This document shows, one piece after another, positions 44,624 to 52,338 of a DNA stretch of 64,000 nt. The stretch's first letter is position 1. Every line of letters starts with the position of its first letter. This DNA comes from Lentzea californiensis (GTDB taxonomy: Bacteria; Actinomycetota; Actinomycetes; Mycobacteriales; Pseudonocardiaceae): assembly GCF_024648825.1 (NCBI RefSeq), contig NZ_JANBBE010000011.1, positions 269,532-333,531 on the forward strand. Direction: 5' to 3'. The translations under genes were made by a program, and so were the position numbers. The notes below the pieces were generated by a model. That model was given only the letters and a program-made list of their open reading frames with translations. It had not been told where the DNA came from and did not search any database.

Positions 44624-45763
44624 GTGCCGGGTATGTCCGCGATGGTCCGGCGGGTGCTCGAAGCGGTCGCCGCCGACGACAAGGTCGTCGAACGGGTCGT
44701 CGACGCGGCCCGCGGCAACTCGCCGGAGGTCGCCCTGCTGCCCGCGGAGGAGAACCGCCGGCACATCGCGTTCCTGCTGTCCGAAGGGATCGCGCACCTC
44801 GAACGCGGCGGCTCGCCCGACGACGGCGACTTCTCCGCCGCGTTGTCGCTGGGGTCGGACCGCGCTGCCCAGGGCGTGTCGATGGCGGGACTGCTGCGCG
44901 GGGTGCACGCCGGGCGCACCGAGTTGATCAGGGCGAGCGTCGAGCTCGTGCGGTCACTGGAGGTCGACGACGGCACGATCCTCGACTTCATGATCGACCT
45001 GGACCACTACGTCGGCGCGGTCGAGCGGCACATCATCAGCGGCTAGCACACCGCCGAGCTGCAGCTGTCGCGCACGGCCCGCGACCTGAACGCCCAGGTG
45101 CTGCGGCGGTTGCTGGTGTCCGGCGAGTTCCCGGACGTGTCCGAACTCGCTCGCGCCGGCCTGCGCCCCGACGGGCGGTACCACTGCGTGGTCTCCGGGG
45201 TGACCGACCCGAGCCACGCCCGGACGCTGGAACAGCGGCTGCACGCGTTCGGCGGCGTGTACGGGCTGGTCGAGGGGCGCTTGGCGGGACTCACGCACGC
45301 GGCGCCGTCGTGGTCGGACGACCTTCTTGTGGTGTCACCCGCGACGGCGCTGAAGTCGTTGCGGGGCACGTACTCGATGTGCACGCGGGCGTTGGCGGCC
45401 GCGGGTGCCTCGCTGGGTGTGCGGCTGCTGACCGACCTTGCCGGTGAGACCGCTCTCGCGGCGTTCCCCGGGCTGGCGGACACGCTCGCCGACGCGTTGC
45501 TCGGCCAGCTGGACCCGAAGAGCACGTTCCACCACGAGATGGTGGTGACGGCGTTGTGCTACCTGGACAACGGCGGCCGGCTCAGCGCGACGGCCACCGC
45601 GCTGCACATCCACGCGAACACCGTGCGGTACCGGTTGGACCGGCTGGTGGAGCTGACCGGCGCCGACCTCGGAGAGAACCCGGACGCGGGACGTTCACAC
45701 GTGCTGACGACGCTGCACACCTGGTGGGCGCTGCGGTCGTGGATCGACCGCAGCGCCGGGTGA
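44624..45763 (+). pseudogene. PucR/CdaR-type transcriptional regulator gene interrupted by an in-frame TAG
   Basis: The frame opens with GTG at 44624, hits TAG at 45044-45046 after 140 codons and continues in the same frame to 45763 without any further stop (379 sense codons plus the TAG). The N-terminal part is helical (RsbRD-like). The part after the TAG begins HTAELQLSRTARDLNAQVLRRLLVSG, a GGDEF-like middle follows, and it ends with the PucR HTH_30 domain: MVVTALCYLDNGGRLSATATALHIHANTVRYRLDRLVELTGADL. One transition (TAG to CAG) would restore the protein. It is divergent from the FAD dehydrogenase gene and would normally regulate it. As it stands, the DNA-binding half could be made only by readthrough or reinitiation. 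Confidence 0.82.
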
Positions 45764-45767
45764 ACCC

Positions 45768-46181
45768 CTAGAGGCGGTAGAAGTTGCCGTAGTGGTCGGG
45801 GGAGAAGTAGACGGTGCCGGCGGTGCGGTCGACGATGATCCGGTACGCGTCCCGGGACGCCCCGCACGCACGCGGGTAGACGTCGAACTCCAGGTAGCTG
45901 TGGCCCGCGGGCAGCTGGCCCTCGCGGTTCTGGTGAACGCCACCGGCGTAGTTGCACAGGCTGCCCGACCAGTTGCTGACCCAGCCGCGCGTGCTCGGGT
46001 AACCCTTGCTCGACCAGGTCGAGTTGGCGGTGCGGGCCGCGGAACAGCGCGACTGAGTGCAGGAGTTGTAGACGGCGGCATCGGCCGCGGGTGCCACGGC
46101 CGTGGTCACGCCGAGGACGGACGCGACGACGGCGAGGGCGGCGAACAGGCGACGTGTCCGGTGCGGTCGCAGGGTGTGCAC
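45768..46181 (-). CDS. Secreted guanyl-specific ribonuclease (T1/N1/Sa family)
   Basis: 137 aa. Signal peptide of about 35 residues ending near PAADAA. The mature domain of about 100 residues has the microbial ribonuclease fold: HSYLEFDVYPRACGASRDAYRIIVDRTAGTVYFSPDHYGNFYRL. The catalytic Glu (LEFDV), Arg (DAYRIIVD) and His (DHY) occupy their usual order. Four cysteines allow disulfides. It would cleave RNA after G outside the cell. No barstar-like inhibitor gene is adjacent, which is usual for exported members. The gene is leftward, and no terminator is seen between it and the regulator gene stopping 4 nt away. Confidence 0.86.
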   Translation of the reverse strand: MHTLRPHRTRRLFAALAVVASVLGVTTAVAPAADAAVYNSCTQSRCSAARTANSTWSSKGYPSTRGWVSNWSGSLCNYAGGVHQNREGQLPAGHSYLEFDVYPRACGASRDAYRIIVDRTAGTVYFSPDHYGNFYRL

Positions 46182-46344
46182 TTCAGACCTCCATCGGCAG
46201 GGAACGAGGTACGTCGTGATCCTTGCTGTTGATCACCACGAGCTGATGAACGGCAGGGAACCATCCGCGCAACTGTGGCCACCCCAAGCTCGCACATCCG
46301 GCGCCCCGGCGCACGGCCCGGACCGATCACGACTCTGAACGCCC

Positions 46345-46358
46345 GAGTTGATCAACTC
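46345..46358. promoter_or_regulatory. Perfect 14-bp palindrome before the lipoprotein gene
   Basis: GAGTTGATCAACTC (46345-46358) is a perfect palindrome. It lies about 12 nt upstream of the predicted -35 box of the lipoprotein gene. It looks like a dimeric regulator site. No cognate regulator is identified. Confidence 0.5.
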
Positions 46359-46369
46359 CGAACAGCCGA

Positions 46370-46397
46370 TTGCGGACGCGGCCTCCAGCGATAGATT
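46370..46397 (+). promoter_or_regulatory. Predicted promoter of the nuclease-like lipoprotein gene
   Basis: TTGCGG (46370-46375) and TAGATT (46392-46397) are spaced 16 nt. The -10 ends 6 nt before the ATG at 46404, so the transcript is probably leaderless; no ribosome site is present. Confidence 0.6.
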
Positions 46398-46403
46398 TGT
46401 CCA

Positions 46404-47228
46404 ATGGCAGCACGAAAGCACTTGTTGGTGCTGTTGACCTTGCTCGTGGCCGGGTGCACGGCTCCGCAGGACGGCAGGCCCTTCCCCGCACCCCGAGCCT
46501 CTTCCCCTGACACAGCAGCGAAAGAGCCGTCCACAAAGGTGCGCACCGTTGTGGACGGCCGCACCGTCGAACTGGCCGACGGCACCCGTGCCCGCATCTC
46601 GCTGCTGGCCGAACCGCCGCCGTGCGCCGCCCCCGCTGCCCTCGACTTCGCCACGAAGGCGTTGCTGGACAAAGAGGTCCGGGTGAGCAGCATCACTCCG
46701 GGCGAGATCTCGCTAACGTTGCCGGACGGCACCGACTACGCGTTGCTGGCCGTGCAGTACGGCTTCCTGCGCACCTCCGGCGTGGACGGTGGCCCGCTCG
46801 TCGAGGCGGAGAGCAAGGCGGAGAAGGCGAAACTCGGCCTGTGGGCCCAGGGCGGATGTCCCGCGCCGCCGCCCTCGTCGACCAGCGCCCCGGCTCCGCC
46901 GCCCGCGGCGCCGTGCATCGTGGTCTACCGGATCAACAACCAGTGGCCCGGTGCCTTCCAGGCCGACGTGACCATCCGCAACGTCAGCGGCGCGCTGGTG
47001 GAGGCCTGGACGGTCCGCTGGCGGTTCGCCGACGGAGAGACCGTGACGCAGCTGTGGAACGGCACGGTGTCCCAGTCCGGCGCCGATGTGAGCGTGACCA
47101 ACGCCGGCTACAACGCGCTGATCGTCCAGGACGGCTCGGTGACGTTCGGCTTCAACGGCGCCGTCACCGGGCCCATCTCGGCGCCGAGTTCGTTCAGCGT
47201 CAACGGGACGGCCTGCACCACCGGTTAG
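46404..47228 (+). CDS. Lipoprotein with nuclease-like (SNase/TNase) domain and CBM2
   Basis: 274 aa. Lipobox LVAGC gives a lipid anchor. Residues 45-150 resemble the beta-barrel of staphylococcal-nuclease-like domains: VRTVVDGRTVELADGTRARISLLAEP, CAAPAALDFATKALLDKEVRVS and YALLAVQYGFLRT...AESKAEKAKLGLWA. The catalytic Arg residues are not all evident, so activity is doubtful. A Pro/Ser linker follows, then a family 2 cellulose-binding module (CIVVYRINNQWPGAFQADVTIRNVSG ... WTVRWRFADGETVTQLWNGTVSQSG ... SFSVNGTAC) with the first and last Cys and Trp residues of CBM2a. The combination is unusual. The ATG is likely leaderless (see promoter). Confidence 0.75.
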   Translation: MAARKHLLVLLTLLVAGCTAPQDGRPFPAPRASSPDTAAKEPSTKVRTVVDGRTVELADGTRARISLLAEPPPCAAPAALDFATKALLDKEVRVSSITPGEISLTLPDGTDYALLAVQYGFLRTSGVDGGPLVEAESKAEKAKLGLWAQGGCPAPPPSSTSAPAPPPAAPCIVVYRINNQWPGAFQADVTIRNVSGALVEAWTVRWRFADGETVTQLWNGTVSQSGADVSVTNAGYNALIVQDGSVTFGFNGAVTGPISAPSSFSVNGTACTTG

Positions 47229-48037
47229 TGCTGTTGCCACCACTCGGTCACGATGCGGGCGTACTCGTCCGCGTTCTCCTCCCACACGAAGTGCGCGGCG
47301 TCCACGACGTCCAGCCTGCTGTTCGGCAGCCGCTCGTGCAGGTACTCCATGTTGGAGACCGGCACGACCGTGTCGCGCTTGCCGTTGATCAGCTGGACGG
47401 GTGTGGTGATGCCCGGCAGCAGCTCGCTCAGCGTGAGCAGCTCTGCCGGGTAGGCGCGCACGTACGCCATCTGCTCGACGAACCGCTGGCCCTGGTAGGC
47501 GGCGAGGTAGTCCTGCCGCACCACGTCGGGCAGCTCGTAGCCCTCGATGAAGTCCATCGCGACGTTCACCACGTCCTTGGGGCCCATCGCCCGGTACGGC
47601 GCGAGGTCCTCGTCGTGGACCCACTCGTGCAGTGGTGAGCCGAGGTCGGTCGGGGAGATCGAGCCGCCGCTGCCGATCACGAGGCTGCGGAACCGGCTCG
47701 GCGCCTGGGCTGCGGCGAACAGGGCCGCGCTGGTGCCGACGTCGGGGCCGACGACATGGGGCCGGTCGAGTTCGAACGCGTCGGCGACGCGCAGGACGAA
47801 GTCGCCCATCCGGCTGGGGGACAACAGGTCCTGGCGCAGCTCGGAGTGCCCGAAGCCGGGCAGGTCGACCGCGATCAGGTTCGCGTGCTCGGCGAGCTTC
47901 GCCCAGACCTGGTCGAAGGCATAGATGCTCTCGGGCCACGGACTGAGCAGCAGCGCCGATGGCTTGCTGCCGGCGCTCACGGCGTAACGGATCGACAGAC
48001 CGTCGATGGTGCGGAACCGGGGTTGGATGTCGCTCAT
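47225..48037 (-). CDS. Alpha/beta hydrolase, haloalkane-dehalogenase/epoxide-hydrolase-like
   Basis: 270 aa from the ATG at 48037; 12 further codons upstream lie within the promoter. Oxyanion region ALLLSPWPESIYAFDQVW, nucleophile elbow VVGPDVGTSAAL where the nucleophile is Asp rather than Ser, and the His in VVDAAHFVWEENADEY. An Asp nucleophile indicates epoxide hydrolase or dehalogenase chemistry. The promoter contains the same operator as the TetR gene (48042-48060), and the predicted -10 ends 7 nt before the ATG, so it is probably leaderless and regulated by that TetR. Confidence 0.82.
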   Translation of the reverse strand: MSDIQPRFRTIDGLSIRYAVSAGSKPSALLLSPWPESIYAFDQVWAKLAEHANLIAVDLPGFGHSELRQDLLSPSRMGDFVLRVADAFELDRPHVVGPDVGTSAALFAAAQAPSRFRSLVIGSGGSISPTDLGSPLHEWVHDEDLAPYRAMGPKDVVNVAMDFIEGYELPDVVRQDYLAAYQGQRFVEQMAYVRAYPAELLTLSELLPGITTPVQLINGKRDTVVPVSNMEYLHERLPNSRLDVVDAAHFVWEENADEYARIVTEWWQQH

Positions 48038-48041
48038 GAAT

Positions 48042-48073
48042 CCAATATGACCGGTCGTCTTAGATTTCGTCAA
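48042..48073 (-). promoter_or_regulatory. Promoter of the hydrolase gene with TetR operator
   Basis: On the minus strand TTGACG (complement of 48068-48073), 17 nt, TCATAT (complement of 48045-48050). The near-palindrome ATGACCGGTCGT (48047-48058) lies inside. A 19-bp block (48042-48060) recurs with one mismatch at the TetR gene promoter. Confidence 0.72.
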
Positions 48074-48106
48074 GGGGATCGGCGGACGGGTTCTGTCTGA
48101 CCGGTC

Positions 48107-48679
48107 TCAGGGCAGGACGACCTCGAAGACGACCGTGAAGAACGCTGCGAACGACGACCCGTCCTTGGCGGCGCGTTCGCCGACGATGGCGCCCTCCCAG
48201 GAGTTGAGCAGGAACCTGGCCAGGGTCTCGGGACTCTGGGCGGTCGTCACGGACCCGTCGTCCTGGGCCTCGCGGATCGTGGCGGCGATCGCGTCCGCCC
48301 AGTGGCCGAAGGCGGCTTCGACGCCCGCGCGGATCGCGGGGATGTGGTCGGCCGCCTCGGTGCTGAAGTTGCCGAAGACGCAGCCGCGTTCGTAGCCGAG
48401 GTCCACGATGTCCTGCGCGAGGGCCTCGAAGTGGTGGCGCAACCGGGCCAGTGGCGCGGTCTTCGGGGTCTGGAGCTTGTCGAGGTGCCGTGTCTGGCCG
48501 TAGCGGTCCATCACGACGAGAGCGAGTGCTTCCTTGCTCTCGAAATGGTTGTAGAACGACCCCTTGGGAACCTTGGCGCTGTCCGTGATCAGCTTGACGC
48601 CGCACGCGTTGTAGCCGTGCTTGTGGAACTGCTCGAACGCGGCGTCGACGATCTGCTCTCGCACACTTGCCCTTGCCAT
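48107..48679 (-). CDS. TetR/AcrR family transcriptional regulator
   Basis: 190 aa. HTH: REQIVDAAFEQFHKHGYNACGVKLITDSAKVPKGSFYNHFESKEALALVVMDRYG, the AcuR/TetR type with the conserved KGSFYNHFESKEAL. The C-terminal domain contains GCVFGNFSTEAADHIPAIRAGVEAAF, typical of the TetR_C_16-like group. Its promoter carries the same 19-bp block as the hydrolase promoter 650 bp away; only one position differs. It is thus likely to repress itself and the Asp-nucleophile hydrolase. It is divergent from pcaH, with 109 bp between. Confidence 0.9.
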   Translation of the reverse strand: MARASVREQIVDAAFEQFHKHGYNACGVKLITDSAKVPKGSFYNHFESKEALALVVMDRYGQTRHLDKLQTPKTAPLARLRHHFEALAQDIVDLGYERGCVFGNFSTEAADHIPAIRAGVEAAFGHWADAIAATIREAQDDGSVTTAQSPETLARFLLNSWEGAIVGERAAKDGSSFAAFFTVVFEVVLP

Positions 48680-48683
48680 ACCA

Positions 48684-48714
48684 CCAATATGAGCGGTCGT
48701 CTCACAGCCGTCAA
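48684..48714 (-). promoter_or_regulatory. TetR gene promoter with autoregulatory operator
   Basis: TTGACG (complement of 48709-48714), 16 nt, TCATAT (complement of 48687-48692), ending 7 nt before the ATG at 48679. ATGAGCGGTCGT (48689-48700) within the block 48684-48702 matches the operator in front of the hydrolase gene. Confidence 0.7.
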
Positions 48715-48727
48715 GTTAACGCCAACA

Positions 48728-48744
48728 TTTCCGTTCAGCGGAAA
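48728..48744. promoter_or_regulatory. Palindrome upstream of pcaH (IclR-like operator candidate)
   Basis: TTTCCG-N5-CGGAAA (48728-48744) lies 45 nt before the pcaH start. The size and layout fit operators of IclR-type regulators such as PcaR/PobR, but no such regulator gene is in the window. Confidence 0.5.
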
Positions 48745-48788
48745 GGTTCGGTCGACTCCGATGCGACGGTTGCCTAGCGTTCGTTCGC

Positions 48789-49526
48789 GTGACGACCAGC
48801 CAGCACACGATCAGCGACGAGATCGCGAAGATCCAGGCCGACTCACCGGGAGGTGCGCCGCTGCTGGACTTCGCGCCGTACCGCAGCACGACGTTGCGCC
48901 ACCCGACCAAGGACCCCCGGCCCGTCGACCCCGAGGGCGCCGAGCTGCTCGCGCCCGTCTTCGGCCACTCCGACGTCGCCGCGATCGAGGCCGACCTGAC
49001 CGTGCAGGGCGGCGGCGAGCCGATCGGCGAACGCATCCGCGTGCAAGGCCGCGTGCTCGACGGCGACGGCCGTCCGGTGCGCCGCCAGCTCGTCGAGGTC
49101 TGGCAGGCCAACGCCGCCGGCCGCTACTCGCACCAGGGCGACCAGCACCCGGCGCCGCTGGACCCGAACTTCACCGGCGTCGGCCGTTGCCTCACCGACG
49201 ACGACGGCTGGTACTCGTTCACCTCGATCAAGCCGGGCCCCTACCCGTGGCGCAACCACCACAACGCCTGGCGGCCCGCGCACATCCACTTCTCGTTGTT
49301 CGGCACCGACTTCACGCAGCGGCTGATCACGCAGATGTACTTCCCCGGCGACCAGCTGCTGGCGCTGGACCCGATCGCGCAGTCGATCACCGACCCCGCC
49401 GCCCTGGCGCGGCTGATCGCGTCGTACGACCACTCGCGGTCCGAGCACGAGTGGCTGCTCGGCTACCGCTGGGACATAGTGCTGACCGGCAGCCACGCGA
49501 CCTACCTGGAGCCGTCCGATGACTGA
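48789..49526 (+). CDS. pcaH: Protocatechuate 3,4-dioxygenase beta subunit
   Basis: 245 aa from a GTG. Intradiol ring-cleaving dioxygenase, beta chain: it carries the non-haem Fe(III) ligands in NAAGRYSH (Tyr), PGPYPWRN (Tyr) and RPAHIHFSLFG (two His). The N-terminal PYRSTTLRHP segment is typical of PcaH. With PcaG it opens protocatechuate to 3-carboxy-cis,cis-muconate. It starts the pcaHGBDC operon; the next start lies inside its last codons (8-nt overlap). Confidence 0.95.
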   Translation: MTTSQHTISDEIAKIQADSPGGAPLLDFAPYRSTTLRHPTKDPRPVDPEGAELLAPVFGHSDVAAIEADLTVQGGGEPIGERIRVQGRVLDGDGRPVRRQLVEVWQANAAGRYSHQGDQHPAPLDPNFTGVGRCLTDDDGWYSFTSIKPGPYPWRNHHNAWRPAHIHFSLFGTDFTQRLITQMYFPGDQLLALDPIAQSITDPAALARLIASYDHSRSEHEWLLGYRWDIVLTGSHATYLEPSDD

Positions 49527-50013
49527 CTCGACTCCCGGCCAGACCGTCGGCCCGTTCTTCCACCACGCGCTCGCGTTCCCCGGCGACTCCGAACTGGTGC
49601 CGTTCGGCTCGGCCGGATCCGTTGTGCTGCACGGCTACGTCCACGACGGCGCGGGCGATCCGGTGCCGGACGCGATGATCGAGATCCGCCAGGCCGACGC
49701 CTCCGGTGCCGTGCCACGGGTCGGCGGGTCGCTGCGGCGGCGCGGTGCCGGCTTCACGGGCTGGGGCCGGTCCTGCACCGACGGCGCCGGGCACTACTGG
49801 TTCAGCACCGTCGAGCCCGGGCTGCCATTTTTCGCGGTGACGGTGTTCGCCCGCGGGCTGCTCGACCGGCTGTTCACCCGCATCTACCTGCCCGGTGCCG
49901 AGGACGCGGTCGACGGGCTGGTCGCCTCGCGGGAGGCCGACGGGCGCCTCCGGTTCGACATCCACCTGCAGGGGCCGTCCGAGACGGTGTTCTTCAAGTT
50001 CCCGCGGACGTGA
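49519..50013 (+). CDS. pcaG: Protocatechuate 3,4-dioxygenase alpha subunit
   Basis: 164 aa, somewhat shorter than many alpha chains (about 190-200). Same fold as PcaH but without the iron ligands: TPGQTVGPFFHHALAFPGDSELV, IEIRQADASGAVPR, RGAGFTGWGRSCTDGAGHYWFSTVEPG and FFAVTVFARGLLDRLFTRIYLP. It pairs with PcaH in the (alpha-beta) complex. Its stop overlaps the GTG of pcaB. Confidence 0.93.
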   Translation: MTDSTPGQTVGPFFHHALAFPGDSELVPFGSAGSVVLHGYVHDGAGDPVPDAMIEIRQADASGAVPRVGGSLRRRGAGFTGWGRSCTDGAGHYWFSTVEPGLPFFAVTVFARGLLDRLFTRIYLPGAEDAVDGLVASREADGRLRFDIHLQGPSETVFFKFPRT

Positions 50014-51194
50014 TCGTGCTGCCTGGTTCCCATCGTGCCGCCGGCCTCGTCGACGACACCGCGCTGGTGCGGGCGATGCTGGAGGTCGAAGTCGCCTGGG
50101 CGCGCGTGCTCGGGACGTCGCTCTCGCTCGGAGACTGGGTCCCGTCGCTGGACCCGGCCGAGGTGGAGGCCGCCGGCAACCCGGTGCTGCCACTGGTCAA
50201 CGCCCTGCGGGCGCGCGTCTCCGACACCGTCCACACCGGACTCACCAGCCAGGACGTGCTCGACTCCGCGTTGATGCTGCTGGCTCGCGGGGCTTTGGAA
50301 CGGATGTCGGCGGACCTGGGCCGGGTCGCCGGTGCGCTGGCCGGGCTCGCGGACGAGCACCGGTCCAGCGTGATGGCCGGCCGGACGTTGACGCAGCACG
50401 CCGTGCCGATCACGTTCGGGCTCAAGGCCGCGCGGTGGCTGGTGGGCGTGCTCGACGCCGTGGACGAGCTTGAGGTCGTGGCGCGCACCCTGCCCGTGCA
50501 GTGCGGGGGTGCGGCGGGGACGTTGTCGCGGGTGCCGGACCCGGTCGCGGCGGCATCGGCGTTCGCCGGCCACCTGGGGCTGGTGTGGCCGGGCATGCCC
50601 TGGCACACCTACCGTGCGCCGGTCACGCGGCTGGGTGACGCGGTGGTGCGTTGTTGCGATGCCCTTGGGGTGATGGCGGCGGACCTGCTGACGTTGGGGC
50701 GGCCGGAGATCGGTGAGGTCCGCGAGGGGTCGGTGGCCGGGCGGGGCGGGTCGTCGACCATGCCGCACAAGCGGAACCCGGTGCTGTCGGTGCTGGTGAA
50801 CAGCGCGGCCCTGCGAGCACCTGGGCTCGGTGCGCAACTGCACCTGTGCGCGGCGCGGGCGGTGGACGAGCGGCCGGACGGGGCCTGGCACGCGGAGTGG
50901 CCGGCGTTGCGGGCGTTGCTGGAGCTGGCGGTGGTGGCGGCGTCGCAGGCCGCGGAACTGGCCGAGGGCCTCGAGGTGCACGCGGACGTGATGGCGCGCC
51001 GGGCCGCCGAGGCCGCACCGGAACTGCTGGCGGAGCGGGGCGGCGGCACCGATCCGGCCTCGTACCTCGGGGCGGCCGAGGTGTTCGTGGACGAGGCGCT
51101 TCGTCGGAATCGATCCCGACTGGATCCCCTCCGGGGGACGCGGAGGCCCCCACTCCAATCGTCTCAGAGAGGTCCGACAGAAAATGACGACTGA
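50010..51194 (+). CDS. pcaB: 3-carboxy-cis,cis-muconate cycloisomerase
   Basis: 394 aa from a GTG. Fumarase/aspartase superfamily: LTSQDVLDSALMLLARGALE, the signature GSSTMPHKRNPVLS, and TLTQHAVPITFGLKAA. It lactonises 3-carboxymuconate to 4-carboxymuconolactone. The last 25-30 codons (RRNRSRLDPLRGTRRPPLQ... to the stop) are unlike the family and lie over a short hairpin (CCTCCG/CGGAGG around 51130-51147); the C-terminal lyase domain may be slightly altered. Overlaps pcaG and pcaD. Confidence 0.92.
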   Translation: MIVLPGSHRAAGLVDDTALVRAMLEVEVAWARVLGTSLSLGDWVPSLDPAEVEAAGNPVLPLVNALRARVSDTVHTGLTSQDVLDSALMLLARGALERMSADLGRVAGALAGLADEHRSSVMAGRTLTQHAVPITFGLKAARWLVGVLDAVDELEVVARTLPVQCGGAAGTLSRVPDPVAAASAFAGHLGLVWPGMPWHTYRAPVTRLGDAVVRCCDALGVMAADLLTLGRPEIGEVREGSVAGRGGSSTMPHKRNPVLSVLVNSAALRAPGLGAQLHLCAARAVDERPDGAWHAEWPALRALLELAVVAASQAAELAEGLEVHADVMARRAAEAAPELLAERGGGTDPASYLGAAEVFVDEALRRNRSRLDPLRGTRRPPLQSSQRGPTENDD

Positions 51195-51939
51195 GCTGAG
51201 CCTGACGCGGCTGGCGGGGGTCGAGGGTGCCGGGCAGCTGCTGGTGGTCGGGCCCTCGCTGGGCACGTCGGTGAGCCTGCTGTGGCGGGACTGCGCGAAG
51301 GCCCTCGGTGACGGCTTCGAGGTGATCGGGTGGGACCTGCCCGGGCACGGCAACGGTGCGCCGGCTGAGGAAGCCTTCACCGTTCCGGGCATCGCGGACG
51401 AGCTGACGGAACGCGCCGAGGCCTTGGCCGGCGGGCGGCCGTGCGCGTATGCCGGGGTGTCGTTCGGCGGGGCGGCCGGGTTCGAGCTGGCGACGCGAGG
51501 CGAAGGGCCGTTCGGGGCTGTCGTGAGCATCGGGGCGGCACCGCGGATCGGTGAGCCGGAGATGTGGCGTGAGCGGGCCGCGCTGGTGCGGCGGGCCGGG
51601 ACGCCGGTGATGGTGGACGGGTCCGCGCGGCGCTGGTTCGCGCCGGGGTTCGTCGAGCGGGCGCCGCGGGTAGCCGGAGGATTGCTCACGGCACTGGCGG
51701 AGACCGACAAGGAGTCGTACGCGCTGGCGTGTGAGGCGCTGGCGGTGTTCGAGGCCGGTGAGGCGGTCAGGCCCCTGCGGGTGCTGGTGGGGGAACACGA
51801 CGTCGTGGTGTCACCGGACGGGGCGGACGTGGTGCTCGCGGGATGTGGGCATCTGCCGCCCGCGGAGGACCCGGCGGCGGTGGCGCGGACGTTGATCGAG
51901 CTGCTCAGGGAGATGCGGTGTCCTACGACGACGGCATGA
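51184..51939 (+). CDS. pcaD: 3-oxoadipate enol-lactonase-like alpha/beta hydrolase
   Basis: 251 aa. Alpha/beta hydrolase: LVVGPSLGTSVSLLWRDCAKAL (the PcaD-type N-terminal start), DLPGHGNGAP, nucleophile elbow YAGVSFGGAAGFEL (Ser) and AGCGHLPPAEDP (His). It would hydrolyse 3-oxoadipate enol-lactone to 3-oxoadipate. Position between pcaB and pcaC supports the assignment. The start overlaps pcaB by 11 nt. In some actinomycetes pcaD and pcaC are fused as pcaL; here they are separate genes, overlapping by 22 nt. Confidence 0.9.
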   Translation: MTTELSLTRLAGVEGAGQLLVVGPSLGTSVSLLWRDCAKALGDGFEVIGWDLPGHGNGAPAEEAFTVPGIADELTERAEALAGGRPCAYAGVSFGGAAGFELATRGEGPFGAVVSIGAAPRIGEPEMWRERAALVRRAGTPVMVDGSARRWFAPGFVERAPRVAGGLLTALAETDKESYALACEALAVFEAGEAVRPLRVLVGEHDVVVSPDGADVVLAGCGHLPPAEDPAAVARTLIELLREMRCPTTTA

Positions 51940-52277
51940 AGGTTCGGCGTGAGGTGCTCGGGGACGCGCATGTGGACAGGGCGACGCCGGACGAGTTCAC
52001 CCGCGACTTCCAGGAGTTCATCACCAAGTACGCCTGGGGTGAGGTCTGGACGAGGCCCGGTCTCGACCGGCGGACGCGCAGCGCGATCACGCTCACGGCG
52101 TTGATCGCGCATGGGCACTGGGACGAGCTGAAGCTGCATGTCGCCGCGGCGGTGCGGAACGGGCTGAGCGAGGCGGAGATCGGCGAGGTGATCCTGCAGA
52201 GCGCGATCTACTGCGGGGTGCCGGCGGCGAACCACGCGTTCTCGGTGGCACGCCAGGTCCTGAAAGAGGGCGTGTGA
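51918..52277 (+). CDS. pcaC: 4-carboxymuconolactone decarboxylase
   Basis: 119 aa from the GTG at 51918 (AGGGAG upstream; an ATG at 51936 is also possible). AhpD-like helical fold: AWGEVWTRPGLDRRTRSAITLTALIAHGHWDELKLHVAAAVRNGLSEAEIGEVILQSAIYCGVPAANHAFSVA, with the catalytic-type His and Glu pattern of PcaC. It decarboxylates 4-carboxymuconolactone to 3-oxoadipate enol-lactone. Last gene of the pca unit; a palindrome spans its stop codon. Confidence 0.93.
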   Translation: MSYDDGMKVRREVLGDAHVDRATPDEFTRDFQEFITKYAWGEVWTRPGLDRRTRSAITLTALIAHGHWDELKLHVAAAVRNGLSEAEIGEVILQSAIYCGVPAANHAFSVARQVLKEGV

Positions 52278-52285
52278 ACGTTCAC
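52274..52285. promoter_or_regulatory. Palindrome at the pcaC stop, upstream of pobA
   Basis: GTGAACGTTCAC (52274-52285) is a perfect 12-bp palindrome overlapping the pcaC stop codon, 54 nt before the pobA ATG. It is a candidate regulator site for pobA. Confidence 0.4.
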
Positions 52286-52338
52286 CCGGTGGCGCCGTGG
52301 ACCTCGCCACCTCCAGTCCCGCTCACGAAGGAGCTTTG

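Noticed and set aside
45768..46181. Toxin-antitoxin or contact-dependent toxin based on the secreted ribonuclease
   Set aside because: There is no neighbouring immunity gene (barstar or other), no delivery domain and a plain Sec signal, so an exported digestive ribonuclease is the simpler reading.
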